In this document: piece by piece, positions 5,831 through 12,422 of the stretch | Numbering within the stretch: position 1 is the stretch's first letter | Layout: each line of letters begins with the position of its first letter | Assembly (NCBI GenBank): GCA_947570515.1 | Contig: CANOUM010000017.1 | Location: forward strand, 1 to 16,452 | Source: an uncultured Clostridia bacterium | GTDB taxonomy: Bacteria; Bacillota; Clostridia; Lachnospirales; Bianqueaceae | Direction: 5' to 3' | DNA: 16,452 bases | Notes under the pieces: generated by a model | The model's database searches: none | Seen by the model: only the letters and a program-made list of their open reading frames with translations | Told to the model about the DNA's origin: nothing | Made by a program: the position numbers and the translations under genes

Positions 5831-6781
5831 TCAATTCTTGAATACACACATTCGTTCTTCAATAAGATTGGCGAAGCGATCTTTCAGATGTTCCGGCAGC
5901 AGAGAGCCCTTGCACATAGCAATAAATTTTTCTTTCTTAGACACAAGCATTGCAATCATCTTTTCGGCAGATCTGCATGAAATCCCGCATCTATCCGCAA
6001 ATACAAGAAAATCCTTTCTGCTGATATTCGTCTTTTTGCCATTCATAGTAAGTGCAAATTGTTCTTTGTCTTCAGGCATAATAACATTGACCGGAAGCAG
6101 GTCGTATGCCGGGGAAAGAACATATTTTCCGCTTCCTTCTTCTGTCTCAATAAGGGAAAAATTCTTCAGATGCATATCGGAATTACCGACAATAAATGAA
6201 AACACCAACCGCAAATAAAGTTCGGTCATATCTAACCCCTTACGGGAGGAATACCGCTCAATAATTTTTGCACAGCGCTCATAAGAACCCCTATATTTAT
6301 CCTGTGTCAGGCGCAAGTCGAGCTGACAAAAATCCTCCATTGCGAGCATTTGAATATTGTTCTTATTGAATACTCTATCAACTCTTTTTGTAATATAAGC
6401 AAGACTGCCGTTTCCCATAACAAGTGCATAAGGAACGGTGGAAATTCCAGCGATATCAGCCATATGCATAACAAGATGCTCAGCCTCTGGCAATGCCTCA
6501 AATTCAGCAACTTGCGGCTTCAAAATATATCCCGTAGGATAATTCACAAATGTGAGTCTTGGTTTGTTTTCTTCTGAAAACAGATGTAAAGATAGTTTCT
6601 TCTGAACACCGGGAACAGTATAACCTTTGTTTGTGCTTTCAGTTGCAAGCAGTTCTAAGGTTTTTTCATCAATTGCAATTTCGGGAAGCTCTGTTGTTCC
6701 AAAGAACTGTTTGATACAGCTTTTATGCCAACCATATATATTTTCAGTGCGAAGTGGTTTTCCACAACATAAACAGTTCAT
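5831..6781 (-). CDS. hipT: HipA-like serine/threonine kinase toxin (HipT type)
   Basis: The 316-aa product is a HipA-family kinase lacking the N-terminal subdomain 1, which is encoded separately upstream; this is the HipT arrangement. In characterised HipA/HipT systems the kinase phosphorylates an aminoacyl-tRNA synthetase (GltX for HipA, TrpS for E. coli HipT) and arrests growth. Seen here are an N-terminal zinc-knuckle pattern Cys3-x2-Cys6...His19-x2-Cys22, the Gly-rich loop TVPGVQKKLS (55-64), ATP-lysine motif ILKP (86-89), catalytic GNSDMHLKNFSL (199-210, Asp202) and SPAYDLLPV (223-231, Asp227), so the kinase looks intact. Thr55 occupies the place of the HipA autophosphorylated Ser150. 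The ATG overlaps the preceding stop (ATGA), so translation is coupled. The target is unknown. Confidence 0.9.
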   Translation of the reverse strand: MNCLCCGKPLRTENIYGWHKSCIKQFFGTTELPEIAIDEKTLELLATESTNKGYTVPGVQKKLSLHLFSEENKPRLTFVNYPTGYILKPQVAEFEALPEAEHLVMHMADIAGISTVPYALVMGNGSLAYITKRVDRVFNKNNIQMLAMEDFCQLDLRLTQDKYRGSYERCAKIIERYSSRKGLDMTELYLRLVFSFIVGNSDMHLKNFSLIETEEGSGKYVLSPAYDLLPVNVIMPEDKEQFALTMNGKKTNISRKDFLVFADRCGISCRSAEKMIAMLVSKKEKFIAMCKGSLLPEHLKDRFANLIEERMCVFKN

Positions 6782-7107
6782 ATGCGCTCCTCCCTTATGC
6801 TCACATTGCCGATTCCATCCTTGCAGGCAATAAGCAGCAAACCAAATCTATCTTTGGTGTCTATTTTCCAGTTTCGACTCACAATGCCGAGTAGCCAGCC
6901 TTCAGGAATCAGTCCGTCAAAAAACGGAAATAAGGTTTTAGAAGTATATGTCTCTTCGGAAAGCGGTAAGGTTAGCGATACGGCGCTTACGGTTTCACGA
7001 TTCAAATACTGCTTATCATAAGAAAAGGTATATCCTTCATCCGTTTCACAAAGCTCTCCAGCAAAAATATTTCTTATATAGACATAGGCTGTTCTGAAAG
7101 CGTCCAT
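6778..7107 (-). CDS. hipS: HipA N-subdomain-1 protein, probable antitoxin (HipS type)
   Basis: The 109-aa product corresponds to the free-standing N-terminal subdomain of HipA (the 'couple_hipA' domain). Diagnostic segments are VSAVSLTLPLSEETY (40-54), LFPFFDGLIPEGW (59-71) and DRFGLLLIACKDGIGNVSI (86-104). In the HipBST system described from enteropathogenic E. coli the equivalent protein HipS, not HipB, neutralises the HipT kinase; from memory a tryptophan of HipS enters the kinase active site, and Trp71 here sits in the right segment to be its counterpart (needs alignment). The start codon shares one base with the HTH gene stop (TAATG) and the stop overlaps hipT by 4 bp, so the three proteins are made together. 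Confidence 0.87.
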   Translation of the reverse strand: MDAFRTAYVYIRNIFAGELCETDEGYTFSYDKQYLNRETVSAVSLTLPLSEETYTSKTLFPFFDGLIPEGWLLGIVSRNWKIDTKDRFGLLLIACKDGIGNVSIREERI

Positions 7108-7310
7108 TATTTCTCATCCTTTCTGCCAGGTACTGCTTCCATGTCAAACATTGCAAGAGCAACATTTACTTTATCCATTCTAACGGTTTCTTTTCCCTGC
7201 TCTAACTCCCGAATAAAGCGAAGTCCAAGCCCTGAACGCATAGCAAACTCTTCTTGGGTCAAACCGACTGCTTTTCTATTTGCTTTAATAAACTCGGCAA
7301 TTTTATTCAT
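7107..7310 (-). CDS. hipB: Xre/Cro-type HTH regulator of the HipBST-like operon (HipB/Y4mF type)
   Basis: The 67-aa product is essentially one helix-turn-helix domain: IKANRKAVGLTQEEFAMRSG, then LRFIRELEQGKETVRMDKV and NVALAMFDMEAVP. The GLTQEE...FIRELEQGK.TVR pattern is typical of the Y4mF/HipB family that pairs with HipA proteins. It probably binds as a dimer to the three palindromes at 7349-7448 and represses its own promoter, whose spacer contains the nearest palindrome. The ATG follows AAGGAGGCAAAATTACT. It is the first gene of the operon; its stop overlaps the next start (TAATG). In HipBST systems this protein acts as an autoregulator and augments the antitoxin. Confidence 0.9.
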   Translation of the reverse strand: MNKIAEFIKANRKAVGLTQEEFAMRSGLGLRFIRELEQGKETVRMDKVNVALAMFDMEAVPGRKDEK

Positions 7311-7344
7311 AGTAATTTTGCCTCCTTATATTATTTTTATTTAT

Positions 7345-7373
7345 ATTTTACACCCTAGCGAGTATAAAATCAA
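7345..7373 (-). promoter_or_regulatory. Promoter of the hipBST-like operon
   Basis: On the minus strand TTGATT (7368-7373) and TAAAAT (7345-7350) are 17 bp apart, about 35 bases before the hipB-like start. The first operator (7349-7366) fills the spacer and touches the -10 box, so a bound regulator would block RNA polymerase. Confidence 0.75.
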
Positions 7374-7448
7374 GGGTTTCTGTTGTTATTATACCCTATA
7401 AGGTGTAAACTTATGTCTTTTTCTTTTAACCATACCCTATCGAGTATA
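7349..7448. promoter_or_regulatory. Three evenly spaced palindromic operators (O1-O3)
   Basis: TACACCCTAGCGAGTATA (7349-7366), TATACCCTATAAGGTGTA (7390-7407) and CATACCCTATCGAGTATA (7431-7448) are 18-bp imperfect palindromes built on TATACYC...GRGTRTA half-sites. Their starts are exactly 41 bp apart, close to four helical turns. Location in front of an Xre-family autoregulator makes them its likely binding sites. Confidence 0.85.
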
Positions 7449-7807
7449 AAATTAATAATTATTTTATGTTGTTGGCTTTGCTTTTTTTCCGAATTTGTTT
7501 CTGTCTGAAAAACTCTTTTAATATGTAAATATGTCAATTCGATTTTCGGACGATGGTGCAAAATACGGCGACAGAAAAGCTTGATCAGATAAACCCACTT
7601 TGCAGGAGATATTCTGCCCTGTCTGCCCGCATTTCTTTCCAAAATTTCGGTTTTCGCTCATACGAACTCATTTTTATGAAGCCTTAAAAATATGGAAATT
7701 TTTAATATATAATCAGTTCAGAATCCAGTATTTATGGAGCTTTCGATGAGATCGATGCTTTGTTCAAAATCAATGCCCTTCATCTAAGCCGTTTATAAAA
7801 TAAAACC
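7449..7807. other. Intergenic stretch between the hip operon and the thrS promoter
   Basis: This stretch holds no gene I can support. A 90-codon minus-strand frame (7370-7642) shows no recognisable domain, runs through the hip promoter and operators, and has no convincing ribosome binding site. The 7640-7800 part is AT-rich with no clear structure. Confidence 0.5.
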
Positions 7808-7836
7808 TTGACAATACTCTGCCCCCTGCGTATAAT
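7808..7836 (+). promoter_or_regulatory. thrS promoter
   Basis: Perfect sigma-A boxes TTGACA (7808-7813) and TATAAT (7831-7836) are 17 bp apart; transcription should start near 7843, immediately before the T-box leader. Confidence 0.92.
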
Positions 7837-7842
7837 ATGAAA

Positions 7843-8110
7843 CACAAAGTGCAAAGACGGAACGAGTAGTTATGAACGCCAGACAGAGAAAAGAGGCCGC
7901 CGGCTGCAAGCCTTTTATGGTCAGCTCATAATGAAAACCACTCCCGAGCCCCTGCTGACATAAGGCAGGCGATTGACCTCGTTATCGGTCAAAGGGATCG
8001 CATTCCTATACATGCTGAGTATGCCGGATGCCGTCCTAAAGTGAAATATCGAGGTGGAACCGTACTTGTATGTACCCCCGAATAAACAATATGTTTATTC
8101 GGGATTTTTT
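7843..8110 (+). promoter_or_regulatory. T-box riboswitch, threonine-specific, with terminator
   Basis: The leader controls thrS by sensing uncharged tRNA-Thr. Stem I base pairs GAGT with ACTC and TTATGA with TCATAA (near 7865-7877 and 7925-7944). The specifier loop ATGAAAACCA holds the codon ACC (7937-7939), a threonine codon followed by the usual purine. The conserved T-box sequence AGGTGGAACCGTAC lies at 8052-8065 and would pair with the tRNA acceptor end. The terminator is CCCGAATAAAC / GTTTATTCGGG (8077-8087 and 8093-8103) with TTTTTT at 8105-8110. Specifier and downstream gene agree. Confidence 0.95.
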
Positions 8111-8130
8111 ATTATAAAAGGAGGAGTCAA

Positions 8131-10038
8131 ATGAAGATTACTTTGAAAGACGGCGTTGTAAAAGAATATGACAGCGCCATGAGCGTGCTTGACATTGCTA
8201 AATCGATCAGCGAAGGCCTGGCCCGCAATGCCTGTGCCGGAAAAATTAACGGCGAAGAGGCTGATCTGCGCACTATGATAGACAAAGACTGCGACGTTGA
8301 AATCCTGACCTTTCAGGATGAGGAAGGCCGTCTGGCTTTCCGCCACACGGCGGCTCATATTTTGGCGCAGGCAGTGAAGCGCCTGTATCCCGAAACTAAG
8401 CTTGCGATTGGCCCGGCCATTGAAAATGGATTCTACTATGATTTCGATCGCGAGGAGCCGTTTACGCCGGAAGATCTGACGGCGCTGGAAGCTGAGATGA
8501 AGAAAATTGTGAAGGAAAATCTGGCTCTGGAACGCTTTACGCTGCCGCGAGCTGAGGCGATAGCGTTAATGCGGGAGAAGGATGAGCCCTATAAGGTGGA
8601 ACTCATCGAAGATTTGCCAGAGGATGCTGAGCTGAGCTTTTATCGCCAGGGCGAATATGTGGATCTGTGTGCAGGACCGCATCTTCTGAGTACCAAGCCG
8701 GTTAAGGCCTTTAAATTGACGTCTATCGCTGGCGCATACTGGCGCGGCAATGAGAATAATAAGATGCTGACCCGGATCTATGGCACGGCCTTTACTAAGG
8801 CGAGCGATCTGGAGGAATATCTGGAGCGCCTCGAAGAGGCTAAAAAACGCGATCATCGTAAACTGGGCAAGGAATTGGGGCTCTTTATGATGACCGATGA
8901 AGGCCCTGGTTTTCCCTTCTTCCTGCCTAAAGGCATGACTGTAAAAAATACGCTGATTGACTATTGGCGCGAGATCCATACGCGGGAGGATTATCAGGAA
9001 ATCGCTACTCCTATCATGCTGAACCGCCAGCTTTGGGAGACCTCCGGGCATTGGGATCATTATAAAGAAAATATGTATACCACTGTAATTGATGAAACGG
9101 ATTTTGCGTTAAAGCCAATGAACTGTCCGGGCGGATTGCTGGTTTATAAGTCTCAGCCGCATTCCTACCGTGATCTGCCGCTTCGCATGGGCGAGCTTGG
9201 TCTGGTACACCGCCACGAGAAATCCGGCGCGCTGCACGGTCTCATGCGCGTGCGTCTTTTTACGCAGGATGATGCGCATATCTTTATGATGCCGGAACAG
9301 ATTACGGATGAAATCAAAGGGGTTGCCCGCCTGATTGATGAAGTATACAGCCTGTTTGGCTTCAAATATCATGTGGAACTATCCACCCGGCCGGAAAACA
9401 GCATCGGCAGCGACGAAGACTGGGAGATGGCGACCAACGGACTGCGCGCTGCTTTAGACGAAATGCAGCTGCCCTATGTGGTCAACGAGGGAGACGGCGC
9501 CTTTTACGGCCCCAAAATTGACTTCCATCTGGAAGATTCTCTGGGGCGTACCTGGCAGTGCGGCACGATCCAGCTTGATTTTCAGCTGCCCATGCGATTC
9601 GACATCGACTACACCGGTATGGACGGTGAAAAGCATCGCCCCATCATGATTCACCGCGTTGTATTCGGCTCCATCGAGCGCTTTATCGGTATTCTGATCG
9701 AGCACTACGCGGGCAAGTTCCCCACCTGGCTGGCGCCCGTTCAGGCCAAAGTACTGCCCATCTCCGATAAAAACAGCGCCTATGCGCAAAAGGTTTACGC
9801 GGCTCTGCGCGGCGCCGGCATCCGTACAGAGTATGATGAACGGGCTGAGAAGATTGGCTACAAGATTCGCGAAGCTCAGCTGGAGAAGGTTCCCTACATG
9901 ATTATTGTAGGCGCTAAAGAAGAAGAGACGCAGACTGTCGGCATCCGCCTGCGTGATTCCGGCGAAAATCTGACCATGACGCTGGACGAATTTATTGTCA
10001 AGATTAAAGAAGAAATTCAAACCCGCAAAAGCTGCTGA
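8131..10038 (+). CDS. thrS: Threonyl-tRNA synthetase
   Basis: The enzyme charges tRNA-Thr with threonine, using ATP, in the cytosol. The 635-aa length is standard. The N-terminal TGS domain spans about 1-61. The editing domain carries RHTAAH (His72, His76) and YVDLCAGPH (Cys180, His184), which clear mischarged serine. The class II catalytic core has KPMNCPGG (Cys332), RHEKSGALHGLMRVR (motif 2, about 361-375), QDDAHIF (His383) and IMIHRVVFGSIERF (His508, motif 3); Cys332, His383 and His508 are the zinc ligands that recognise threonine. The C-terminal anticodon-binding domain starts near 530. The ATG follows AAAAGGAGGAGTCAA. It is a single gene under the T-box, ending at the 10045-10083 terminator. 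Confidence 0.98.
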   Translation: MKITLKDGVVKEYDSAMSVLDIAKSISEGLARNACAGKINGEEADLRTMIDKDCDVEILTFQDEEGRLAFRHTAAHILAQAVKRLYPETKLAIGPAIENGFYYDFDREEPFTPEDLTALEAEMKKIVKENLALERFTLPRAEAIALMREKDEPYKVELIEDLPEDAELSFYRQGEYVDLCAGPHLLSTKPVKAFKLTSIAGAYWRGNENNKMLTRIYGTAFTKASDLEEYLERLEEAKKRDHRKLGKELGLFMMTDEGPGFPFFLPKGMTVKNTLIDYWREIHTREDYQEIATPIMLNRQLWETSGHWDHYKENMYTTVIDETDFALKPMNCPGGLLVYKSQPHSYRDLPLRMGELGLVHRHEKSGALHGLMRVRLFTQDDAHIFMMPEQITDEIKGVARLIDEVYSLFGFKYHVELSTRPENSIGSDEDWEMATNGLRAALDEMQLPYVVNEGDGAFYGPKIDFHLEDSLGRTWQCGTIQLDFQLPMRFDIDYTGMDGEKHRPIMIHRVVFGSIERFIGILIEHYAGKFPTWLAPVQAKVLPISDKNSAYAQKVYAALRGAGIRTEYDERAEKIGYKIREAQLEKVPYMIIVGAKEEETQTVGIRLRDSGENLTMTLDEFIVKIKEEIQTRKSC

Positions 10039-10044
10039 TAATAA

Positions 10045-10083
10045 AAAATTGCCTCTGCCTGTATGAAGGGCAGGGGCAATTTT
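10045..10083. terminator. Bidirectional terminator between thrS and the TspO gene
   Basis: AAAATTGCCTCTGCC (10045-10059) pairs with GGCAGGGGCAATTTT (10069-10083) with one G-U or A-C position. T-rich tails are present on both strands (TTTTATT on plus, TTTTTTATT on minus), serving the two converging genes. Confidence 0.9.
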
Positions 10084-10090
10084 ATTGCCG

Positions 10091-10573
10091 TTAATTGAGC
10101 ATGGCAACACGCAAATTGAGCCATAAGGCATACAGAATCCACGCTGCATATGGAATCAGCAGCCAAAAAGCGGCCGGACTTGCTTTGCGGTATCGACTGA
10201 GCATCATATACAGTACAAAAACAAGCAAAAGCAGTAACGTAAACGCTGCCCAATAGGACTGCAGGCGAAAAAACACGATCGGCCATGTAAATAAAATCAA
10301 TAGCTGCAGCTCATAAAACCGAAGTCCCTCCGATTTCGCTACCGAAGGCTCTGAACGATACACCAGCGCTGCCGCAATGCCTAAAAGCAGATACCACAAG
10401 GGCCATACAATTCCAAACAACTGGGCCGGCGGTGCTCCTGCAGGCAGCACCAAGCTTTCATATATTTCCTGATTGTTTCCTCCAGATGCTAAATAGGAAA
10501 GACCTCCTATCAAAAAAGTGAGTCCTATCGCGACCAAAAAAGGCTGAATCATTTTCCATATTTTATTTGCCAT
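10091..10573 (-). CDS. tspO: TspO/MBR family tryptophan-rich membrane protein
   Basis: The 160-aa product has five membrane helices (about 9-29, 52-72, 86-103, 107-126, 135-155). It carries the family signatures: LPAGAPPAQLFGIVWPLWYL (42-61, PP.....VW..LY pattern), ELQLLILFTWPIVFF (88-102) and a C-terminal PYAAWILYALWLN followed by LRVAMLN. TspO proteins bind porphyrins and other hydrophobic ligands and have been linked to stress signalling; the role here is unknown. I prefer the ATG at 10573, preceded by GGGAAGTGAGAAG; an in-frame GTG at 10588 would add five residues. A perfect 19-bp palindrome lies just upstream (10606-10624). The gene is monocistronic. Confidence 0.9.
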   Translation of the reverse strand: MANKIWKMIQPFLVAIGLTFLIGGLSYLASGGNNQEIYESLVLPAGAPPAQLFGIVWPLWYLLLGIAAALVYRSEPSVAKSEGLRFYELQLLILFTWPIVFFRLQSYWAAFTLLLLLVFVLYMMLSRYRKASPAAFWLLIPYAAWILYALWLNLRVAMLN

Positions 10574-10605
10574 CTTCTCACTTCCCACTTTCTTATATTT
10601 AATAT

Positions 10606-10624
10606 CAGTCTATGTCATAGACTG
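10606..10624. promoter_or_regulatory. Perfect palindrome upstream of the TspO gene, possible operator
   Basis: CAGTCTATGTCATAGACTG is a perfect inverted repeat with a single central base, about 33 bases before the TspO start codon. It could be a repressor operator or a leader hairpin. No consensus promoter boxes are obvious beside it. Confidence 0.5.
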
Positions 10625-10656
10625 CATCTCTATGCGCCTGTTAAAAGCCGCAGATA

Positions 10657-10689
10657 CAAAAAATAAGAGCTGATCAGATCAGCTCTTAT
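10657..10689 (-). terminator. Minus-strand terminator upstream of the TspO gene
   Basis: A near-perfect 27-base palindrome (10663-10689; arms ATAAGAGCTGATC and GATCAGCTCTTAT) is followed on the minus strand by TTTTTT. It would end a leftward transcript before the TspO promoter region, implying that something is transcribed leftward from 10690-10900. Confidence 0.75.
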
Positions 10690-10747
10690 AAAAGGAGGAG
10701 AAAATTAATTAAACATGAAAAAACTATGGTTTTATCATAGCTTAAAA
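10657..10747 (-). ncRNA. Candidate small RNA with anti-Shine-Dalgarno tract and terminator
   Basis: Read on the minus strand, AAGCTATG / CATAGTTT forms an 8-bp hairpin (about 10724-10745) with one G-U pair. An unpaired stretch containing TTTTCTCCTCCTTTT follows, complementary to strong ribosome binding sites. The end is a factor-independent terminator with arms ATAAGAGCTGA and TCAGCTCTTAT (10663-10689) and a T run (10657-10663). I see no good promoter, so the 5' end is uncertain. Read on the plus strand the segment shows a GGAGGAG, but the first ATG is 14 bases away and gives only 12 residues. Confidence 0.4.
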
Positions 10748-10825
10748 TTGTGAACAAATTATGTACACCGGGTTACTTTCCGTTTAAATATTATGCTACC
10801 GTTTCTTAACGCCTTGTTCATTTTT

Positions 10826-10879
10826 TTGTCATATTTGCATGATACGATACATTCGACTGAAGACAAAGGGTTTGTCTTC
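10826..10879 (+). promoter_or_regulatory. Probable promoter and 5' leader hairpin of the CBS-protein operon
   Basis: TTGTCA (10826-10831) and TACATT (10848-10853) are 16 bp apart. A hairpin with arms GAAGACAAA and TTTGTCTTC and loop GGG (10859-10879) lies at the predicted transcript 5' end, followed by CCCC (10885-10888) that could pair with the loop. It may stabilise the mRNA. Confidence 0.5.
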
Positions 10880-10921
10880 GCTGATCCCCTACGTTATTAT
10901 TGAGAAATGAGGATATTTCAT

Positions 10922-11344
10922 ATGAACGTTGCTTTTTTCTTATCTCCTAAAACCGAAATCGTTTATTTATATACCGATATGACCCTGCGTCAGGCTATGG
11001 AAAAAATGGAATTTCACCGTTATCAAAGTCTGCCCGTGCTCACGCAGGACGGCAAATATGCCGGCGTGGTTACAGAAGGCGATCTCCTTTGGGCCTTTAA
11101 AAACTATCCGAATTTTACCTTTGCAGACGCCGAAAAAATGATGCTGTCTGATATTGACCGCCATTTTCATTATGATACAGTCGCCATTGATCAGTCTATG
11201 GACAGCCTAATTCACACAGCCTACCGGCAAAGCTTCGTTCCGGTGGTTGACGATACGCAGGCCTTCATCGGCCTCGTCAAACGCAGCGACATCATTCGGT
11301 ATTGCTATGAAAAATCCCTTGCCGTTCAGTGTGAGGTAGGCTGA
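10922..11344 (+). CDS. Protein with two CBS domains
   Basis: The 140-aa product consists of a CBS pair (about residues 12-60 and 80-132): MTLRQAMEKMEFHRYQSLPV, then QDGKYAGVVTEGDLLW, and later SMDSLIHTAYRQSFVPVVDD with FIGLVKRSDIIRY. CBS pairs bind adenine nucleotides and act as cytosolic energy or ligand sensors; with no other domain attached, the partner is unknown. I chose the ATG at 10922: a TGAGGA (10908-10913) lies 8 bases before it and the MNVAFFLSPKTE opening is what I remember of clostridial homologues. The ATG at 10907 would add five residues and lacks a ribosome binding site. The metallophosphoesterase starts 4 bases after the stop, so the two form an operon. Confidence 0.88.
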   Translation: MNVAFFLSPKTEIVYLYTDMTLRQAMEKMEFHRYQSLPVLTQDGKYAGVVTEGDLLWAFKNYPNFTFADAEKMMLSDIDRHFHYDTVAIDQSMDSLIHTAYRQSFVPVVDDTQAFIGLVKRSDIIRYCYEKSLAVQCEVG

Positions 11345-11348
11345 GCCC

Positions 11349-12239
11349 ATGAAAAACAATATCCAAACCATCGGCATTATTAGTGATATTCACGGCAACT
11401 ACGTCGCACTTGAGGCTGTACTCGAATATATGTCCCGCCAACATGTCGACCAGCTTTATTTCCTCGGAGATTATATCACCGACGGCCCCAAGCCGCAGCG
11501 TACTCTCGCCCTTCTGCGTGAAGCAGCCCAACATTTTTCTGCTTTTTTTATTCGCGGTAATCGCGAACAATATATGCTTGATCACGCCAAATACCCTGAG
11601 CAGGTCTGGAATCCCGGCCCTGCACAGGGTTCACTTTTGTACACCTATCAGCGCCTCACGGCGCAAGACCTCGCTTGGTTTCGCTCTATGCCCATTTGTC
11701 ACAGTTTCGAAGATATGATCCTCTGTCACGGCTCGCCAAGCAAGATCAATGAACTCTTAAACGTAGATGGCACCAACTCGGCGGCTGACGAAGTCACCCT
11801 TAAGTGGCTTCACCAAATTCAAAAACCACTGCTTATATGCGGTCATACTCACCGTCAGGGAATCTCATCCCGTGATGGCCGCACCATTCTTGGCGCAGGT
11901 TCTATCGGTCTGCCCCATAACCATGACTCCCTTTCCCGGGCCGCACTGCTTCGGCAAAACAGATCCGGCAAGTGGCAGACTGAACTTCTCTCCATCCCCT
12001 ATGATGTCGACGCTATCGTAGAGGCTTATCATCATAGCGAACTTATGGAGATGGCGCCCGGATGGTCTCATGCCAATTGCCGGTTTCTTGCCACCGGTCA
12101 CAATTATATTCTCAGACTGATAAAGCGCACCTGTCTTCTTGCTGCCGCGCAGTACCCTAAAACCGACTTTGCCCTACCTGAGATCCCTACCTCCCTATGG
12201 TTACAGGCGGCTGAAGAATTAGACCTTTTTTCTAACTAA
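11349..12239 (+). CDS. Calcineurin-like metallophosphoesterase
   Basis: The 296-aa cytosolic product carries the full dimetal phosphoesterase motif set in order: SDIHGN (12-17, Asp13/His15), FLGDYITDGPKP (39-49, Asp41), RGNREQ (69-74, Asn71), LCHGSP (125-130, His127) and CGHTHRQG (164-171, His166/His168). It therefore hydrolyses a phosphate mono- or diester; the substrate is not evident. Residues about 200-296 form a helical C-terminal extension beyond the core fold. The ribosome binding site is GAGGTAGG just before the CBS-gene stop. No strong plus-strand terminator follows; the hairpins at 12243-12356 carry their T run on the opposite strand. Linkage to the CBS protein suggests nucleotide-responsive control, which is inference. 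Confidence 0.92.
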   Translation: MKNNIQTIGIISDIHGNYVALEAVLEYMSRQHVDQLYFLGDYITDGPKPQRTLALLREAAQHFSAFFIRGNREQYMLDHAKYPEQVWNPGPAQGSLLYTYQRLTAQDLAWFRSMPICHSFEDMILCHGSPSKINELLNVDGTNSAADEVTLKWLHQIQKPLLICGHTHRQGISSRDGRTILGAGSIGLPHNHDSLSRAALLRQNRSGKWQTELLSIPYDVDAIVEAYHHSELMEMAPGWSHANCRFLATGHNYILRLIKRTCLLAAAQYPKTDFALPEIPTSLWLQAAEELDLFSN

Positions 12240-12242
12240 AAT

Positions 12243-12356
12243 AAAAAAAGAACCGGCTGCATCTCTACAACCGGCTGAAAGTGTTTAATAAGAAAACGGG
12301 GGTTCTTATTAAACCGAGGTGAGCAATTTCTATCATTACTAGAACGATAGAAGACT
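12243..12356 (-). ncRNA. Candidate small RNA, about 114 nt, with its own promoter and terminator
   Basis: A consensus minus-strand promoter (12362-12390) would start a transcript near 12356. It folds into TTCTATC / GATAGAA (12328-12352), an unpaired ATTGCTCACCTCG, a 12-bp stem GTTTAATAAGAA / TTCTTATTAAAC (12283-12314) with the C-rich loop CCCCCGTT, and a terminator of two AGCCGGTT arms, which pair with two G-U wobbles on the minus strand only, followed by TTTTTTT (12243-12249). No ORF with a ribosome binding site lies inside. The C-rich loop and CUCACCUC are the kind of seeds used by Firmicute sRNAs that block ribosome binding sites. It could also be the 3' UTR of the glycosyltransferase mRNA. 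Confidence 0.65.
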
Positions 12357-12361
12357 ATTAT

Positions 12362-12390
12362 ATTGTAGCAAAATATTCCAAGAATGTCAA
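12362..12390 (-). promoter_or_regulatory. Consensus promoter of the candidate small RNA
   Basis: On the minus strand TTGACA (12385-12390) and TACAAT (12362-12367) are exactly 17 bp apart. It lies after the glycosyltransferase stop codon, with no protein gene ahead of it for more than 1.5 kb in this direction. Confidence 0.82.
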
Positions 12391-12422
12391 GCATTCTACT
12401 CATATATGACAAATTTTTATTT

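Noticed and set aside
5802..6218. 138-codon plus-strand frame
   Set aside because: It lies wholly antisense to the well-supported HipT-like kinase and shows no domain.
7370..7642. 90-codon minus-strand frame
   Set aside because: It covers two of the hip operators and part of the promoter and has no domain I recognise. The basic, low-complexity composition and lack of a ribosome binding site argue against a gene, though a decayed remnant cannot be excluded.
10715..10753. 12-residue leader-like peptide MKKLWFYHSLKL on the plus strand
   Set aside because: The GGAGGAG is 14 bases from the ATG, too far for normal initiation, and no attenuator follows. The segment is better explained by minus-strand hairpins.
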